Positions 12,133 through 25,798 of a stretch of DNA of 64,000 nt are shown in pieces. Source of the stretch: Cinclus cinclus (Eukaryota; Chordata; Aves; Passeriformes; Cinclidae); assembly GCF_963662255.1 (NCBI RefSeq), contig NC_085055.1:16416704-16480703 (forward strand), given 5' to 3'. The position numbers and the translations under genes were made by a program. Each line of letters begins with the position of its first letter. Position 1 is the first letter of the stretch. The notes beneath the pieces are model-generated. The model ran no database searches, was not told the origin of the DNA, and saw nothing but the letters and a program-made list of their open reading frames with translations.

Positions 12133-15100
12133 GTAGAAATGCATATGTTGGAGACCTCAGTGTTTCCTTGCTTTGGAGCCTGAAATAACAGGCAGTTTCA
12201 GAGTACCCTCTGGATCACTGAATAAACCTGGGAGTTTTCCCACAAGTTATTTGCTACCCACCTTTCAAGATCTGGACTCCCATCACAGAGAACTTTGGAA
12301 ACCTTTTTTTGGAAACCATTTTTTGCATGTAGCCCCAGGAGTTTGTCTCATGTAATGGACACTGATGTTTTCCAATCAGCAATGTTATTTTTAAGCTCTG
12401 CCATGTCATGTTATCTTATTGCTTCACAGCCCCCGTGACTGCTTGTGCCTGGAGACAAATCTAGCACAGGCCAGGGGGAGGGTAATTCTTCCTTTTTGGT
12501 CTGCCCCCTCCCCTGTTACATCCCAGAGGTCTATTTCTATCTGGGAATGGAGGCTGGGAGGCCAGTTGTCTATATGTGACTTCATGTGACAGTGCCTCTG
12601 TGAATCCAGGCAGTCTGGCTGCCTTCTCTGAATCTCTCCTATAACCCACAGTGCTTTCTCTTCCCCTAGTAAGACTTCTGCCTCTAAACAGCTGTAAGTT
12701 TTCTTCGGAATCATTTCCAAAACAGTTATAATTTTCCTGTTGTACACCCAAAATGTGTACACCTTTTCAAAGAAACCAAAATGCTTTTTTGAAACCCTCC
12801 TCTTCCTGCCTTCTCACAGAAATGCTGCTCATCAGTTAGTTCAACATATGTGCATTCCTTTTCTTGTCCTAGAGCTCAGTGAGCCCTTTCTCAGTCTGAG
12901 GATGGATAAAGGATGGCCTCTCACTAAATGGAAGCATATTTTTCCTCTCAAGAGATTTGCTTTTATCCAAGTTGATTCTTGAAGAAAGAAAAAAATGCCA
13001 GAAAGAGAGATGTGAGCTGAAGCAATTTGTTTGTCTGCCTGCAGGCTCACCCTTACATCAAAGTCCAGTGGAGTTGTGTGGTCAGATTGTCAGGTGTGTG
13101 TCCTGAGTGTGAGGAAATGAAGTTTACAATGGCTGCAAAGGGATAAGCTTTTAGAAAAGTGGAAATGGCCAAGTCTCAGTCACCTTTCTCTTGGTTCTGC
13201 CCATTAAAAGACATGTTCTTACTTTTTCATTAACTCTCTTCTGAATGGAGCATTACAATGAGTTCCATTATGCTCATCCCATGCAGGTAGTAAATCATTT
13301 GGAAAAAACAAGTGATAAAATTCTGCTATCTTTGCCAAGATTCTAATTTTTGAATTCAATGAAACACATCCCAAGGTGGGTGTAAAACACAATTCCTCAG
13401 TTATAGAAAATTTCATTGTTGGTGGTTTTTAATTCGGTTTTGAATTTCAATTTTTAGGATCATCACCTTTGAAGTGGTAATCCAGGCTGGTCCAGATTCT
13501 GACCTGCAGAAGGTTTGGAACAAGGTGTTTCAAATAAACAGCATTTTCTTTGGATAAATTCTGATGATTTAAAATGTCTAATACTTCATACTGCTGGTCA
13601 ATTGAATTTGTTGTGCAGAAGAACCAGACTCTGTCCTAGATGCCCAAAACCCTCAGATTGTCCCTGGGTGTGCTCATGGAGACACAAGAGCAGGCACCTC
13701 AGCATTCCCTCCAGGAAGTCACATCTGTGCAGGCTGTGGTATCTCCCCTTGCAGCTGCAAGGCTGGAATTGCAGCTTCTGTGACTAACTGCAGCTCTGAT
13801 GGTAAACATAAACCAGAAATACACTGACTATTTGCACTAAGAGACAAAGCAGCCCTATGGCAATAGGACTCCTAACTGCCTGCATTTCTTGCCTGCCAAT
13901 TTCCTTCTGTAATAACTGGGATAAGGCCTTAGGGGGAAAAAAAACCATGACAACAAACATGGCAAAATATGAAGCCCCTTTTCTTTAGTAGCAACTGCTC
14001 TCTTCCCAAAGCTGGCAGTGAAGAAGAAGATATGAAGACAGCCTGAAGCTCCTTTTTTACCCAGTGTGTATCTTTGTGATTGATTTCTTCCGCTAGCAAA
14101 GGACATGTAAGAAATTCCTGCTCCAGCAGATTGTTCCTGTCGCAGGGTTTTGAGCTGACATGTCACAGAGCCAGGACACACTGCCTCACAAGCAGCTGCA
14201 CCTGTGTCCCTGGCATGGTGAGCTGCTGGTGGAGTAGCCATGAGCATAAAGCCCCACTCACAGCACACCTTGGGCAGCCAATGCAGCCCAAGGGAAGGGA
14301 TCCTTCCCACCTGTTGGCCAAGCAGAACCACATGTGCTGTGTTGCTCTTGTTCATTATTTTTGCAGGTGATTGAAATTGGAATGCTGAAGGGTTGGATGC
14401 TTCTGTTTATTGAGAGGAAAGAAGACTGTGAAGTAATAATTTGATTGAAAAATATGCAAGGAAGGACAGAGGGAAGAGATGAAAAGCCTTGACATCTCTC
14501 CAGCAAGAATTAAGGAGGAAAGTGATGATAGGTCCTTTTTAGGAAAGCTTTGCTGCTTCCGTATGAGTCACTCCCATTCAGCTGGAGGCTGTATTGTTGT
14601 CTTTTGCCCAGCACAGGAATAGCCAAAGCATCTCCCACAGAAATTGTAGGAGTCACAAACCCATGTCCATTGAGTTCAGCTTTGGGAATTTCATGTTTAT
14701 TGTGCTAGAAGCTCAGTGTGCCTCTCTCTCTCTGTATGTACTAGTGGTAAAAGGCATTCATTGGTTTTGGGGCTTTTTTGACTTTCACTTTTGTGGTAAA
14801 CCACCCCCACTAAAACTTTGGGGAAAGGATGGGAGAAAAGGAAAACTTCATGCAACTGACATTTTTGTATCATTATTGAACTCTTCTGATGAGAGAGAAT
14901 CCTGGAAGTTTTTTAGTAATTTGAAACATTTCTGTTTCTTTGGAAAAGTCTTTGCAGAAGCAGATTCTGGGATTTTGGCTGGCATTTCCCAACAGCTGTT
15001 TCCAGCTTTCCTACAGGTCTGCTACAAAGTGCACAGACTCTGGTGTGCTGCGAGACTGTGTGTTCCTGGATGTTTTGTCTCTGTGACAGTCCTCAGTCCT

Positions 15101-16468
15101 CATTTCAAATTTTAGAAGTCTGCACAATAGTAAAGGCTTGAGCATCACACTGCACAAGTGCAAATGGAAACTGCCTTTGCTTGACCTCCTAAGGCCCACC
15201 ATCTTTGCTAATAAAGATTCACTGTGTAACTCCCCATTAAAAGTGGCAGTTGGAGGCCAGGAAAAAATCAGTTATCCTGTGTTTGAAATATCTGTTTAGC
15301 TGCTGGGAGCCATCATTTGATCTTAAGCAGCATAGTTAGATGTGTTCATTTTTTAAGTGTCAGGTAGTTCAATGACTTCACTCAGCATTTGCATTTTATG
15401 GGGGTACATGTAACCTGAAGAACGAAAGAAAAGTTTGCTATTTCCTGTAAACAATTTTATATAAAAGTGTCACATGAAAGGCTGTTAGATGAAAAAATTA
15501 CTGTATTGTGGAGTGCCTGGAAAAAATCACTTAGGCATTATTTTAATCTTTGGCAGTAACTATTCCAATGTATATTTATGTTTGTTTAAGAAACCTAGAA
15601 CGCTGTTCCTGAAATTACTTTCTTACGACTCTGGGTACACAGCCAAGTGCAGGGAATCTGTTTGGGCAAGCAGATAGAGGCTGTCCCCTTTGGGACAGTC
15701 AGACCATGTAAGGATGCAGAAAGATTCTGACTGTTTTACCTGGAATTTAATTCAGACCACATTGGCTTAGCAGTGTCATAAGCCTATAACCAAAGCAAGT
15801 AAGCCTAAAGGTTAGGTCATTAGATGATTTTCCTTATACACCAACAAAAAGCATTGATAATGAATTCTCTCTCTTCATCTTCTCATACTCTTTTGATTGG
15901 TTGAAAGGTGTTAAACATGCCACTCTTTTAGGACTTTCATCTTTATGACAACAGCGTTAAGTTGCTCTCCTTGTGTAATTATAGGATTAAAAAGAACAGG
16001 GAAAGAAATAACCTGGAAAAGCCTGAAGATACCCGAGTGAGACAAGTGGAAAACACATTTTGTGACCATAAGGTGTAAATTAAAGATCTTATATATTCAA
16101 TAGTAAATTTTGTCCTTTCAAGTGGCAAAAGTATTTTGGTGATTAATTTTATGTTTAATCTTGTATCCCACCACAGAAATAGAAGTTGAAAGAGTGATCT
16201 AGTGACTGACAACAGAAATAGATTGAGAATTTCAGGCCTTGATACATCTCCAGCAGAAAACAAGTGCCAGCAAGAAACTAAACCACCCCTTTAAGAAGAA
16301 AAATTGGTGACAATTTCTCTCACCAGAGGAATTGGTGACACAGGTCACCACCTACTTTGACAAGTCCTTTCCTCTTGTGTCATTTGTTGGTTTTGCTGTT
16401 ACCTGTAGGAATGATCAGGGAGACTGATGTGTCATTGGAGAGCAGGAGAGAGGTCACACACGAAACTT

Positions 16469-16496
16469 TTCTCCTGTACTGTACTTCTCCTGTACT
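16469..16496. repeat. direct repeat of TTCTCCTGTACT
   Basis: Two identical copies of a 12-base word are separated by a few bases. It is a minor local duplication. Confidence 0.55.
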
Positions 16497-19400
16497 CTTT
16501 AAGTGAGCTTCCCCTGCTGTTTCTTCAGGCTGGTGGCTTTTCTGCACGGATTTAGTTGCGAGCAGTGCCTTCAGAGAAGTCAGGTTAATGTGACAGCTTG
16601 GCCAGAGGAAAAGTCTTGAAAGATTTCAGAAGAACTGCAAACATGGATAGAGGAAGAATTTTGGTAATGGTAAATGGCAAACAGATGCATACAAATAGAG
16701 GAAGGCAACTGTAAAAGGTCAGGAAAATGCAAATGGAGGACAGGACACAGCCTTTCAATGTTTAAAGGACCTTCTTTATACATGTGGCAGTTCTGGACAC
16801 ATGAGTTGGTCTCATGCAGTCAGATACTTTCCCCTAGAAACCTTTAAGCACTTTGAATGATTCACATTTATTTTTTGGTGCTTAGGCAGCCTGTGGGTAA
16901 GGTATTGAGGAAGTATGAAGTGGCTGACAAAACTGCTAGACAGCAAACTGTATTGTGTTTATCACGACCTAACCTGTCCAGCTCTGATCTTAATTCAAGA
17001 ATATTTAGTTATCAGTTGCTATAGTGAAGACTCACAGATCTGAGGAGGAATCAGCCTCTTTCCTACATGCTGATGTCATTGTCCCTGAGGGAGGAGGAAG
17101 AGAATACAGAGGCCCTTATTTCAAATATCCCTCTTCTGGGGCAGTCTTCTCCAAGAATTTTAAAGTCCCAATCACTCTCTGCTCTTTACTCTACCTGAGT
17201 ACAGGTTTCCCTAGGAAGCCTTTAGAGGCTGTTTGTCTGTTGTACCAGAGGAGCTGGGGAAAAACTCCCTCACCCCTTCTGCTCATCAAAAGTAGCCACC
17301 TGATATTTTGCAAACTATAGTCTCTTTGGAGGCAGGTGAGGTACATGTTGTCCTCATAAATTTGCAGATAAAAGTGATGCTGAAAAAGGTAAACATGTTT
17401 AAGAGGTGACTTGGCCTCTGGGACATACTTCCTCTATTGCACTTTCCTTAAACGCTGTAAATAAAATGCTGTGGGACACTTATTTAATGTATGGGGAAAA
17501 TTATATGACTTGAAGTTTTATGCTATTGAATTTAAAGACTTTTCTCTTTGCTCCTGTGTATTTTCAGCATGTTTGGTGGTTTTGGTTTTTTTGTTGGTGG
17601 ATTTTTTTTTTCCTGGAGGGGATCTATTTTTTTTCCAGTTCTGCTTGCTTTCCTGGTGTGTCCCTGAGCCTTCAGGAGGGATAAGAAGCAGTCCTTCTTC
17701 AGACCTTTATTGATAGCCAAAAGTAGCAAACAAAAAGTGGCCTTAACTATGCAGAGCAAAATCATTCCTGTGTTTGAAATTTAATTTTATGTAACCAGGA
17801 CAAGAAAAAGCTTGTCTGAGTAGAACTCATGTAAAAGATAAATATAAAATGGTACTGAAATCAGATAAATGGCCGGGTTGTCAGAAGCTAGAAAGTTTCA
17901 AACAAGTTTAAAATTTGCTCAATGGAAGCTTGAGCCCTGTTCTGACCCCCATGCCCTGCTGCAGTGTAACTTGCAATACTTTCCTCTGGACTGCAGAACT
18001 GCCCTTGTCAGTCCCTGGTCTGAGAAGGGAAAGGAGGAACCCTTAGCGCCAGCCATAGGTAAAGCCACAGAGGTTTCAGGCCAGGTTATTTTTTTCTCCT
18101 GGTGTTGCAGTTTATGCTGTACCATTCAGGACAGAGCCAAAGTCATGGAGGCAAGTGGGTGAAAAGTAGTTCTAGGCTTTTCCCTGTCACAGCAACTTGT
18201 CGGGGAATCTCTATAAACTGTTTTCATTCTTGCATTGGTTGAGTCAGAGCCATTTGATTCAAAACTGCTGCCCTGACATTTGAACCTTTCAGGCAGACAG
18301 CTCTGGCAGCACCTTATTTTTTTGTGTTGGAAAAGGAGGGAATCGTTGACATGTAATTAATGGAGCCAGATAGAATCTAAAATCTGAATGACACCAATTA
18401 TTGAATAATGAGATATAAATTCTTTGTTATAAATCACTTTAATATCACAATGGCATGAGAGGATTCAGAGGAGATGTTTTGTTTAAGCACTGATCTTGTA
18501 CACATACAAATGCTAATGAGAGTTGTTCCATTAAAGACAAGTCTTTACAGGGCAAACAGAATCATGGACCAAAATGGCAAAATGGAGCAGGTAGGATAGG
18601 TGGAAGGAAAGGCAGAAGGAGATCAAAATTTTATTTGGCCTTTTGCAACCTGCTGAGTCCCTGTCTAATTTTGTTTTAGAATCAGAGCTGTAGAGTTTTA
18701 GTCTGGTGAACTCTGTCTTGCATCTACTCTTCTGAGGTATCCATCTACAAATGCATTTCTGTCTGTATAACTGTTGTCTCTCAGAATGCAAAATATTACG
18801 AATGCATAGCTTCTAATTGATTACTAAACTATAATTAATTGTTCTTTTTAACTAAGAGGGAGCTTCAATGCTTTAAGATGTCCTAATTTTGAAAGTAATT
18901 AATTGCAGATTAAATTAGAAGCCCTTGTTAGGCTTAACAAAAGCAAATTCAAATTTGAAAAAATGGCTTTATGCTGTAAGGAGTAAGTGTTACATGGAGA
19001 AAATTGTTATAATTATAATTTGAATGATCTTTTTATCAGTCCCAAACTATAAAATATTCTATTACGTGAAACCTAGATAAGTTTTGGAGGCATATTATAT
19101 AGTACTGTGGGACTCTGCAGAGACAGGTAGATGTGTCAGACTGACACTGGATAGAAACAAATGTAGGTTAGCTGAAATTCTAGGGCACCTCAGAGATGCT
19201 TTAAGAAAGTGTGATTCTTCAGTGTTTTTAAGAAGAAAAGAGAGAAAAAACCAAACAAATGTTTATCTGTTTTAATAATATAGTCTGCAAAGATTTTGAC
19301 ATCTGTTTTTAGTGGTAACTGAAAGCTGAGGGATTTGGGGAAATTGAGCTGTCTGTGTGGGTAGAATCAGAGGAATGTTCTTTAATGCCACATCCCAGGA

Positions 19401-19561
19401 CGTGAGCTGACAAAGCTGCTTCCTATGTAAAATGCATAAGACACAATCTTTTTTCTGCCATATGTAAAAAAATAACTGAGCTACTGGCAAATGTTCCAAA
19501 TGTTCCAAAACTTCAAAAATTTGCTCCATTTAGGCTCCCTGCAATTCAGAAAACTATGGAA

Positions 19562-19578
19562 TTTTTTTTTTTTTTTTT
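19562..19578. repeat. poly-T run (17)
   Basis: Seventeen consecutive T. It lies about 100 bases upstream of the candidate exon at 19680. It could be the tail of an old minus-strand retroposed sequence, but nothing recognisable lies next to it. Confidence 0.85.
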
Positions 19579-19679
19579 ATCTCTGGACAAAACCCCTTGC
19601 CTGAATGCAGGCCTGCCCCATGCTCTCTTGCTTTGGCTCATTGCTGATCTCAATCAGCTCCCCTCAAGCTCTCCTGTAG

Positions 19680-19799
19680 TGCTTGGAGGATCTCTGTCTG
19701 GCCTGGCAGGTTGCTGCCATGGATCAGGCACACTCAGAGACTTTCATCAGGATTAGAAAGGTAGAAAATCTGTTCAGAGATCTGTTGGAGACAATCCAG
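19680..19799 (+). CDS. candidate coding exon (120 nt, phase 0 to 0), unrecognised
   Basis: The segment follows a pyrimidine-rich stretch ending in CTCTCCTGTAG and ends at CAG followed by GTAAGC, a strong donor. In the single open frame it gives exactly 40 codons with no split codon at either end. The peptide starts CLEDLCLAWQVAAMDQAHSE and continues into a charged, leucine-spaced stretch, RKVENLFRDLLETIQ, that looks like an amphipathic helix. An in-frame stop, the TAG of the acceptor, lies directly upstream, as expected if the exon starts there. Phase is compatible with the candidates at 4694 and 25799. The frame stays open beyond the donor to about 20018, which weakens the case slightly. I do not recognise the protein family, so the function is unknown. 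Confidence 0.3.
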
Positions 19800-22111
19800 G
19801 TAAGCAGTACTGAGTCTGCTCAGACTCAGACACAACTGTGTGTTCCACAAAACACTAGTAAAGAGATCCCCCCACACCTTTTGGAAAAGAAACAGCTGGG
19901 TGATTTTATGCTGGTATATATCCAGGTGGATCTGGCCCTGGAAAATGTGGTTTGGTTTATGCTGTTGGGAAAAGTCAGGTTCCAAGACAGTTTTATCAGC
20001 GTATACATAATCCTATGAGCATCACCCCTGGCATAATCTACCTACTCTCCTTCTTACATCTTGTTTTTGCAGGTACATTGGAGACCAGGAGATTGGAGCC
20101 TAACTCAACAAAGTAGAACATAGCACAATGCAGTGGGCAAGTGCCACAGAATATCTGAGTATCCCACATGTCCTGGGAACAGATCAGGACCAAGCTGGTT
20201 GAAGACCTTGTGTGCCTCAACTGGTACAGTAGGTACCAACTCACAGAAGAGGCAAAGGAAAGCAGCTGCAGTGTAAAAGTTAACCTGCAGGTGCCATTTC
20301 TGGAAGAGTCAAACAGTAAGAACTTTTAATACAGTCTTGCTTTAATACCTGACTAATTAAAAATGCTCCTTTTTTAAAGTATGCTTCTTATGTAAGTGTG
20401 TAGTTTCCAACTGAAATGCTTTTACATCTGATGCAATCTCTTCATGGGAACAGGTTTCCTTCTAAAACAAGTGAATGAAAACACGAAGAAAAAGTCAAAA
20501 ATAGTGCCTTTATTAGTGCTTTGTCACATAATTAGTGCTTAAAACATTGATCAATAGCTCCATATATTTCTTGCAATTGAAAGTGGTGTGCCCATGCTAA
20601 TACTGCAAATGTTTTGGGTAGTCCAGATTAAGAAGCATGTACATTAGACAGTTGCATTGTGTTGTGTTGTGACATTAGGCTATTGCAGTTTAATTCTGTT
20701 ATCTGGTCAGTTGTAATATTCTGATGGGACTGGGGAAGATAAGGTTACAGAAGAGACTGATATGAGAAAACCTCATATGCTGTATTAGATTGAGTAGGTC
20801 AAATGCATGGCGTTCTATATAGATAAAGAAGTCTGTTTGTTGGTTAGCAGCTTCTATTATGGAGCAGAGGAAAAGATAGTGCTGCTTCATCCCTGTTTCT
20901 GTCCAGTAGGAGTCCATTCCTCATCTAAGCTTTAGTGATTGTGACATGATATCTTTAGGAAGAGTGACATAAAAGAGAGGAAATGACGTTTGGAGAGGAA
21001 AATGCCACTTGACCTCAGCGGCTTGTCCACCCTCAAGTTTTTCTTAACCCCCACTTTTCTGTTTTGTCACTAGATCCTTTAATCTCTTCTCTCTCCATAA
21101 AAGTGCCAAGATGTCTCCAAACCACTTAGACTGCAGTGTTTCCATGTTCTTAGTTGGCAACTAATTCCATGAGTTCATTATTCTGACCCTGAGTGAAATA
21201 GTTTGAATTTCCGGCATACACAATTATTTTGGGTTATGACTTCTGACTTTTGAACCCCTCACCAGAATGCACCATTTAAATCTCTTCATCAGCTCTGAGT
21301 GCTGTCACTGGGTCAACACGGTGTCAATATTCCTCTAACAGCATTATGCTACTCAGAATTTCTTCCTACGTCTTCTCTTGGAACAACTGCAGCAAAATCT
21401 GCAATCTTCTGTTCAGAAGGCATGACTCCTTCACTATTATTCATGTTCTCCAGGAGTCATGGGATTGTTTACAGCGTATGGGACAATTAGATGCTTTCTG
21501 AAAAGTAAACTGGAGTCAGTAACTAATAGTCCTTGCTGTGTATTTCATGCTCCCTGCAGCTGTGCTGGGCTGCATTCTGGTCTCATCTGCAGCAATACAA
21601 GCAGTAAGCAGCACAAGCAATTTTAGTACATGATCTGAGTGCAAAAAGAGCTATAAGCTGATCTGCTGACATTCCTCTGTGTAGTAAATATATTCTATAA
21701 GCATTTTGTTTTCAGTTTAAAACATCTTCATTTAAAAAAAATTAATTAAAAATTAGCAGATATTAAATACCCAGTCACTGCACATGGAAAAAGATAATTT
21801 GATTTATCTTACTGTTTCTTTCACATATTTTGCTCTGTAGCTGTAAGAAGTAATATGATATTAAAGAGTAATTTTTCATCCAGTTGCTTCATCCATTTAT
21901 TGTATTGATACTGTCAAGTGCTCCTGTAAAGTAAACTAGCAGCCCAGACTCACTTAATTCAGACAAATACTAATCTACCAGTATATATCTATAGTGAAGC
22001 CCGATCTGGTGGAAGGGAGTTCAATTGTTCCATTGCAAAATGGACATAGAGATGGATTTCCAGATGGAACTGTTTTAAAGTTTGTGTAAAAGCAGATAAT
22101 AATCTCTTGAA

Positions 22112-22286
22112 ATGCACTCTCAGCCAAAAAAGAGCAGAAAAGGACTTACACCACTGAAGTGGTATTTACTATTTTTTATTTCCTTGCTTAGCTTGCTATC
22201 AGCCATGGGAATTTACAAGCTTTCCAACAAGACTGAAGAAATCCAGGAAACCACAATGACAGATCCACTTCAAACAACCATTTCAT
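22112..22286 (+). other. candidate first coding exon with a transmembrane segment
   Basis: An ATG with G at -3 and an in-frame stop 12 bases upstream opens a frame of 58 codons plus one base, ending at a GTGAGT donor at 22287. The peptide begins MHSQPKKSRKGLTPLKWY and then has a hydrophobic stretch of about 17-20 residues (roughly residues 17-36). That is followed by a polar, threonine-rich part. The basic N-terminus before the hydrophobic segment resembles the signal anchor of a type II membrane protein, such as a Golgi glycosyltransferase. That resemblance is topological only. The nearest good acceptor downstream (after 22680) would create a stop at the junction, so the next exon is not identified. 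It could be chance. Confidence 0.2.
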
Positions 22287-24559
22287 GTGAGTTGAAAAAA
22301 TACAACGTATTTTTTATCAGTGGCTGAAGATGTCTATTGGAAGCATCACTAATACTACAGAGTTCAGTGTAATTAAGAGTGTTTCTCGTGCATAGCTGGC
22401 AGGCATTTGTTGGCATCAGTATTTTTTAAATGAAGGCCACTGTAAGCAATACACTTCTCTCAGAAATGAGTGTAAGATTAAAAGTTTTGGGCACTTTAAG
22501 TAAGTGTTTTGTTTTTCTCTTTAAACACTAATTTGTAAACGAGAGATCTGCTAAGAAAGTAAGACCTTGTTTCCACTGGCCATACACCTACCTTTTTCAG
22601 TAATCCAGTATCCCACCTTTGTATTTTAAATTTGCTGAAACTCAAGGTGGTAACATTTCTACTACTTATTAATTCTACAGGAAGTGTTCAGAGCCTGCCT
22701 TTGAGAAACAGTGTGATACTCATTTCTTCTCCATTCGACTCTGTCACAAAATTCTGGGGCAGAGAACCTGTCAGTGCCTTTATTTGTCCCACAGAGTGTT
22801 ACTATGGGTTGAGATGGAGAAAGCTGTTTGTCAGAGTGAATCTCAGAGCCCAAGCTGAGCTTCCAAAGCAAGCAAAATAAAATAAATTGAGCACAATTTA
22901 TATGTTAATCAGTAAGATACAAGCAGTGTGGAATCTCAAATGTAATACTGGTGGGAATAGGCAAACAACTGTACTTAGTGAGGTAGTACTGTGTATCTGA
23001 GCATGTGGGTTTGAGATTGCTTTTGGAAAATACTCTTTGTCAGCTGTGCTATCCTTCTCTTTTTTTCTTTATGCTTTGCTGAGTCTTCTGCTTAATCTAC
23101 TTTAGGTCTCATGAGTAGAAGTTTCCTTGACTGCTGTCTGCAGGTGATAGTATCACACAAAGCCCAGTTATGCCCATTCCAAGCATGTTTTTTTTGGGGT
23201 AGAGCTTCATTTCAAACAAGTTTTTGGTGCAAACAAAGGCATATGGATCCACACTGGCTTTTTCAAGAGGCTTTTTTGCTGGTTTCCACACCATGGTTGT
23301 ATATGCTCACTGCCAAGAGCTATTAATTCAATAGGATTGAGATTGTTTCCCATAACACAATAGCCCATTGCTTCCTTGTTAAAAATAATTATGTGGGGTT
23401 TTTTGTAGGTTAAAAGCAGTCCTCAGAATTTTGTAATTTCATTGGAACATGCCTACAATTACCAATTAACTTCAAGCTTAATTGGTTTATTAGCTTGCCT
23501 TGTAACTCTACCTGCCCTTTACATTTTCAACTTTTTTCACGGATGTTGCCCAGCAAAGGGTCGTTTTGTACTTGTTTCAATTTTGTGGATGCTTGGTGAT
23601 AAATTCTTAGTTTTGAAACTAGTTTAAATAACCATGCCTATATAGAACCTAGTTTGCCCTGTATAAAATTTTGTACTGGCACCAATGTAAACAAAGCTGA
23701 AATGGCCAGCAGGCCACAGCATAATAAATCAGAATGATTAGTCAGCCTCCTGGGACACAGATGAGTCAGCTCAGGTCAAGACACTTCTGGGAAAACTAGA
23801 TACTGGTAAATGTATTACCAGCTAACTATCAAAGTCCCTGTGCCATACCAGGAAATATCCCTGCCTTGGGCAATTCTTCCTGTCCTGCAATGACAGAAGC
23901 AAGCAGTTGTTGAGAATGCTCTTCCTTCTTTCTGTTCCTTGCTACCTACTTGCTTCTCCATGCTGTCCTCTGTATTTGTGGGCAAACAACACAGCTTTTT
24001 ATTAGATGCAGTACTATTTGTAGTGTAACATGCAGCCGTTTTATCTTCTAGTAGGCAAGCAGCAGAGCTACCTCACAATCTTTTAAATTTCGTTTATTTA
24101 ATCATCTTTATATCAAATGGGGTCCAGACTGTGATTTCAGAATAATGCAGCAATGTCCTCTTTCACTGTACCACATTCTACTGTGATGTACAGAATTTAA
24201 GCCTGTGCTCCCACCTGAGTAAGGATTATATAGTTTGCTCCATAATGGGATGTGAAACTAATCCCCATCTGTTCTCATAATTATCTCTTCCTTTTCATAC
24301 TGGCAATTAAGGAGCATTTGAAATGCCCTGTTGGGGCTAAACACTGATGCCTCAAGGTAAAGATGTTTCTAAAACTCATCTGGAAATACCCACAGCTCCT
24401 TTTTAATTTGGCAGGCAGAGCTGATCAGCAGATATACAAGACCCTTTGCCTGTTTTTGTAAGTAACTGCTCTCCAAATAAAATAAAAACTCTTTTTATCT
24501 TAGCCTTTTCCATATCATCTTGTTTTAAATGTCTCTAGATTTGCCACAAACAGGGTGGG

Positions 24560-24600
24560 CCTTAGTGATTTGTCCAAGACCTCACCAGGGATGAATTTAC
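24560..24600. repeat. possible MIR/L2-like remnant
   Basis: The wording of this stretch, TTAGTGATTTGTCCAAGACC, resembles the conserved piece of MIR and L2 repeats that reads roughly 'gacttgcccaaggtcaca'. The match is short and divergent, so this is a tentative call. Confidence 0.25.
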
Positions 24601-25430
24601 TAAGGAGTCTGTTAGTTTCTTCTTCTCCTTCCCTCCCCTTTGCTTTTGCCTATTATCATTTCCCAGCAGAACCTGTCAGCCAGGACCTGTTGAATGTAAT
24701 AGGTGGATACAAGTCTGATCTAATAATTTGCATCCATTTTTTATGCCCCTGAAGCTTTGGATAGTAACCTCATTCCAATGTGTTCTCTTTATCTCGTGTG
24801 TACCTGTGTGTCAGAGGTGTAGCACCATCCAGAGATTCAGGACAAATAGGGCTGAAGGGAATGGAACTGTCTGGAAATGTTCCAGTGATGCCAAGGCCTG
24901 CAAACATAGACCTGTAGGGGCTGAAATATTTGGAATTACATGCATTTTTGCTAAATTGCTGCAGCCTTGCTAGAGAATATAATCTTGCATCTGGCATATG
25001 GCTGCCTTGGGAATATGATCCCAATGCCTCTTGGAGTCTCTGATCTCAGGCTGACCGATAGTGGCCTGCCCTGCATCAGGAGCCTTTAAGAACTCCACAG
25101 AGCCCACCCAGGCAAAGTGTTCTGGAAGGGGCTCCTTGTGTTTGGTTCCCTTTCCAGCTTCGGAGACAGGTATGTCAGAATCCAGATACTCAGCCTCATG
25201 TGTGAGTATATTCTTTGTCAGAGTCCCAAACAAGGAACTGAGCATATTTCTATTCCTACAGGGTGTTACCTTCTTTGTGTTTGCTTCAGATTCCACCAGG
25301 ACAAACATTTATATAAAGAGTAATTGTGACCCAGAATTTTACCAGTGAATACATATATTTCAGAATTTGTGTTCTGTGAGCCATATTACTTGTAATGTTT
25401 GCTTTTGAATGAAAGGCTTGTTTAACTTAC

Positions 25431-25556
25431 CAACCCAATGTGAGTGCACCCATTGTCTCTTACAGTGAAGAAGTTGCAGCTGAAGACACGTATCTGATAA
25501 TAACTTTTACTTTTTGCTGTTTGAGATACAGGCCTGTAAGGTCTTTCATGATACAT
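25431..25556 (-). other. candidate minus-strand coding exon (126 nt, phase 0 to 0)
   Basis: Read on the minus strand, an AAATTCTCAG acceptor is followed by 42 uninterrupted codons and a GTAAGTT donor; the first in-frame stop comes directly after the donor. The peptide starts MYHERPYRPVSQTAKSKSYY and ends in a cysteine-containing part, TVRDNGCTHIGL. An alternative donor, GTAAGAG, lies inside it. The acceptor has only a moderate pyrimidine tract. I do not recognise the peptide. It lies only 242 bases from a plus-strand candidate exon in the opposite orientation, so at most one of the two is likely to belong to a given gene. Confidence 0.2.
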
Positions 25557-25798
25557 CTGAGAATTTTGCAATGTGTGGACAATGGCAAACACAGAAACAA
25601 AAGGGCCAAATGATTTGTTTAGAGCAAATTTGTACATGCCAGTGATGTTCAGCTAATAAATAACTTAGTGCAAATAGATAAAATGATCTACAAAGCAATA
25701 TATTTGTATATTTAGCCCCTCATTGCTGTTTTGGTCACTTATCTGCCTTGGCCAGAGCCACACTTTCTAAACCTATGAAAAACTTGCATTTGTTTCAG

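Larger units (their letters stand above)
4946..19561. other. long non-coding stretch
   Basis: No gene could be supported. The longest open frames are 14594-15115 on the plus strand and 13855-14355 on the minus strand. They have no recognisable domain, biased composition of low-complexity type, and no convincing splice structure. Small local duplications occur at 11981-12025, 12102-12130 and 16469-16496. One acceptor-like site at 14365-14366 is followed by 22 open codons but only a poor donor, GTAATA. The region is compatible with intron or intergenic DNA. Confidence 0.55.

Noticed and set aside
13855..14355. 166-codon minus-strand open frame
   Set aside because: No recognisable motif, and it overlaps a plus-strand open frame. 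Likely chance.
14367..14432. Possible exon, 22 codons after a strong acceptor
   Set aside because: The only donor available is GTAATA, which is poor. Too little support.
14594..15115. 173-codon plus-strand open frame
   Set aside because: Rich in Phe, Cys and Ser as expected from random T-rich sequence, with no domain recognised and no supporting splice or promoter context.
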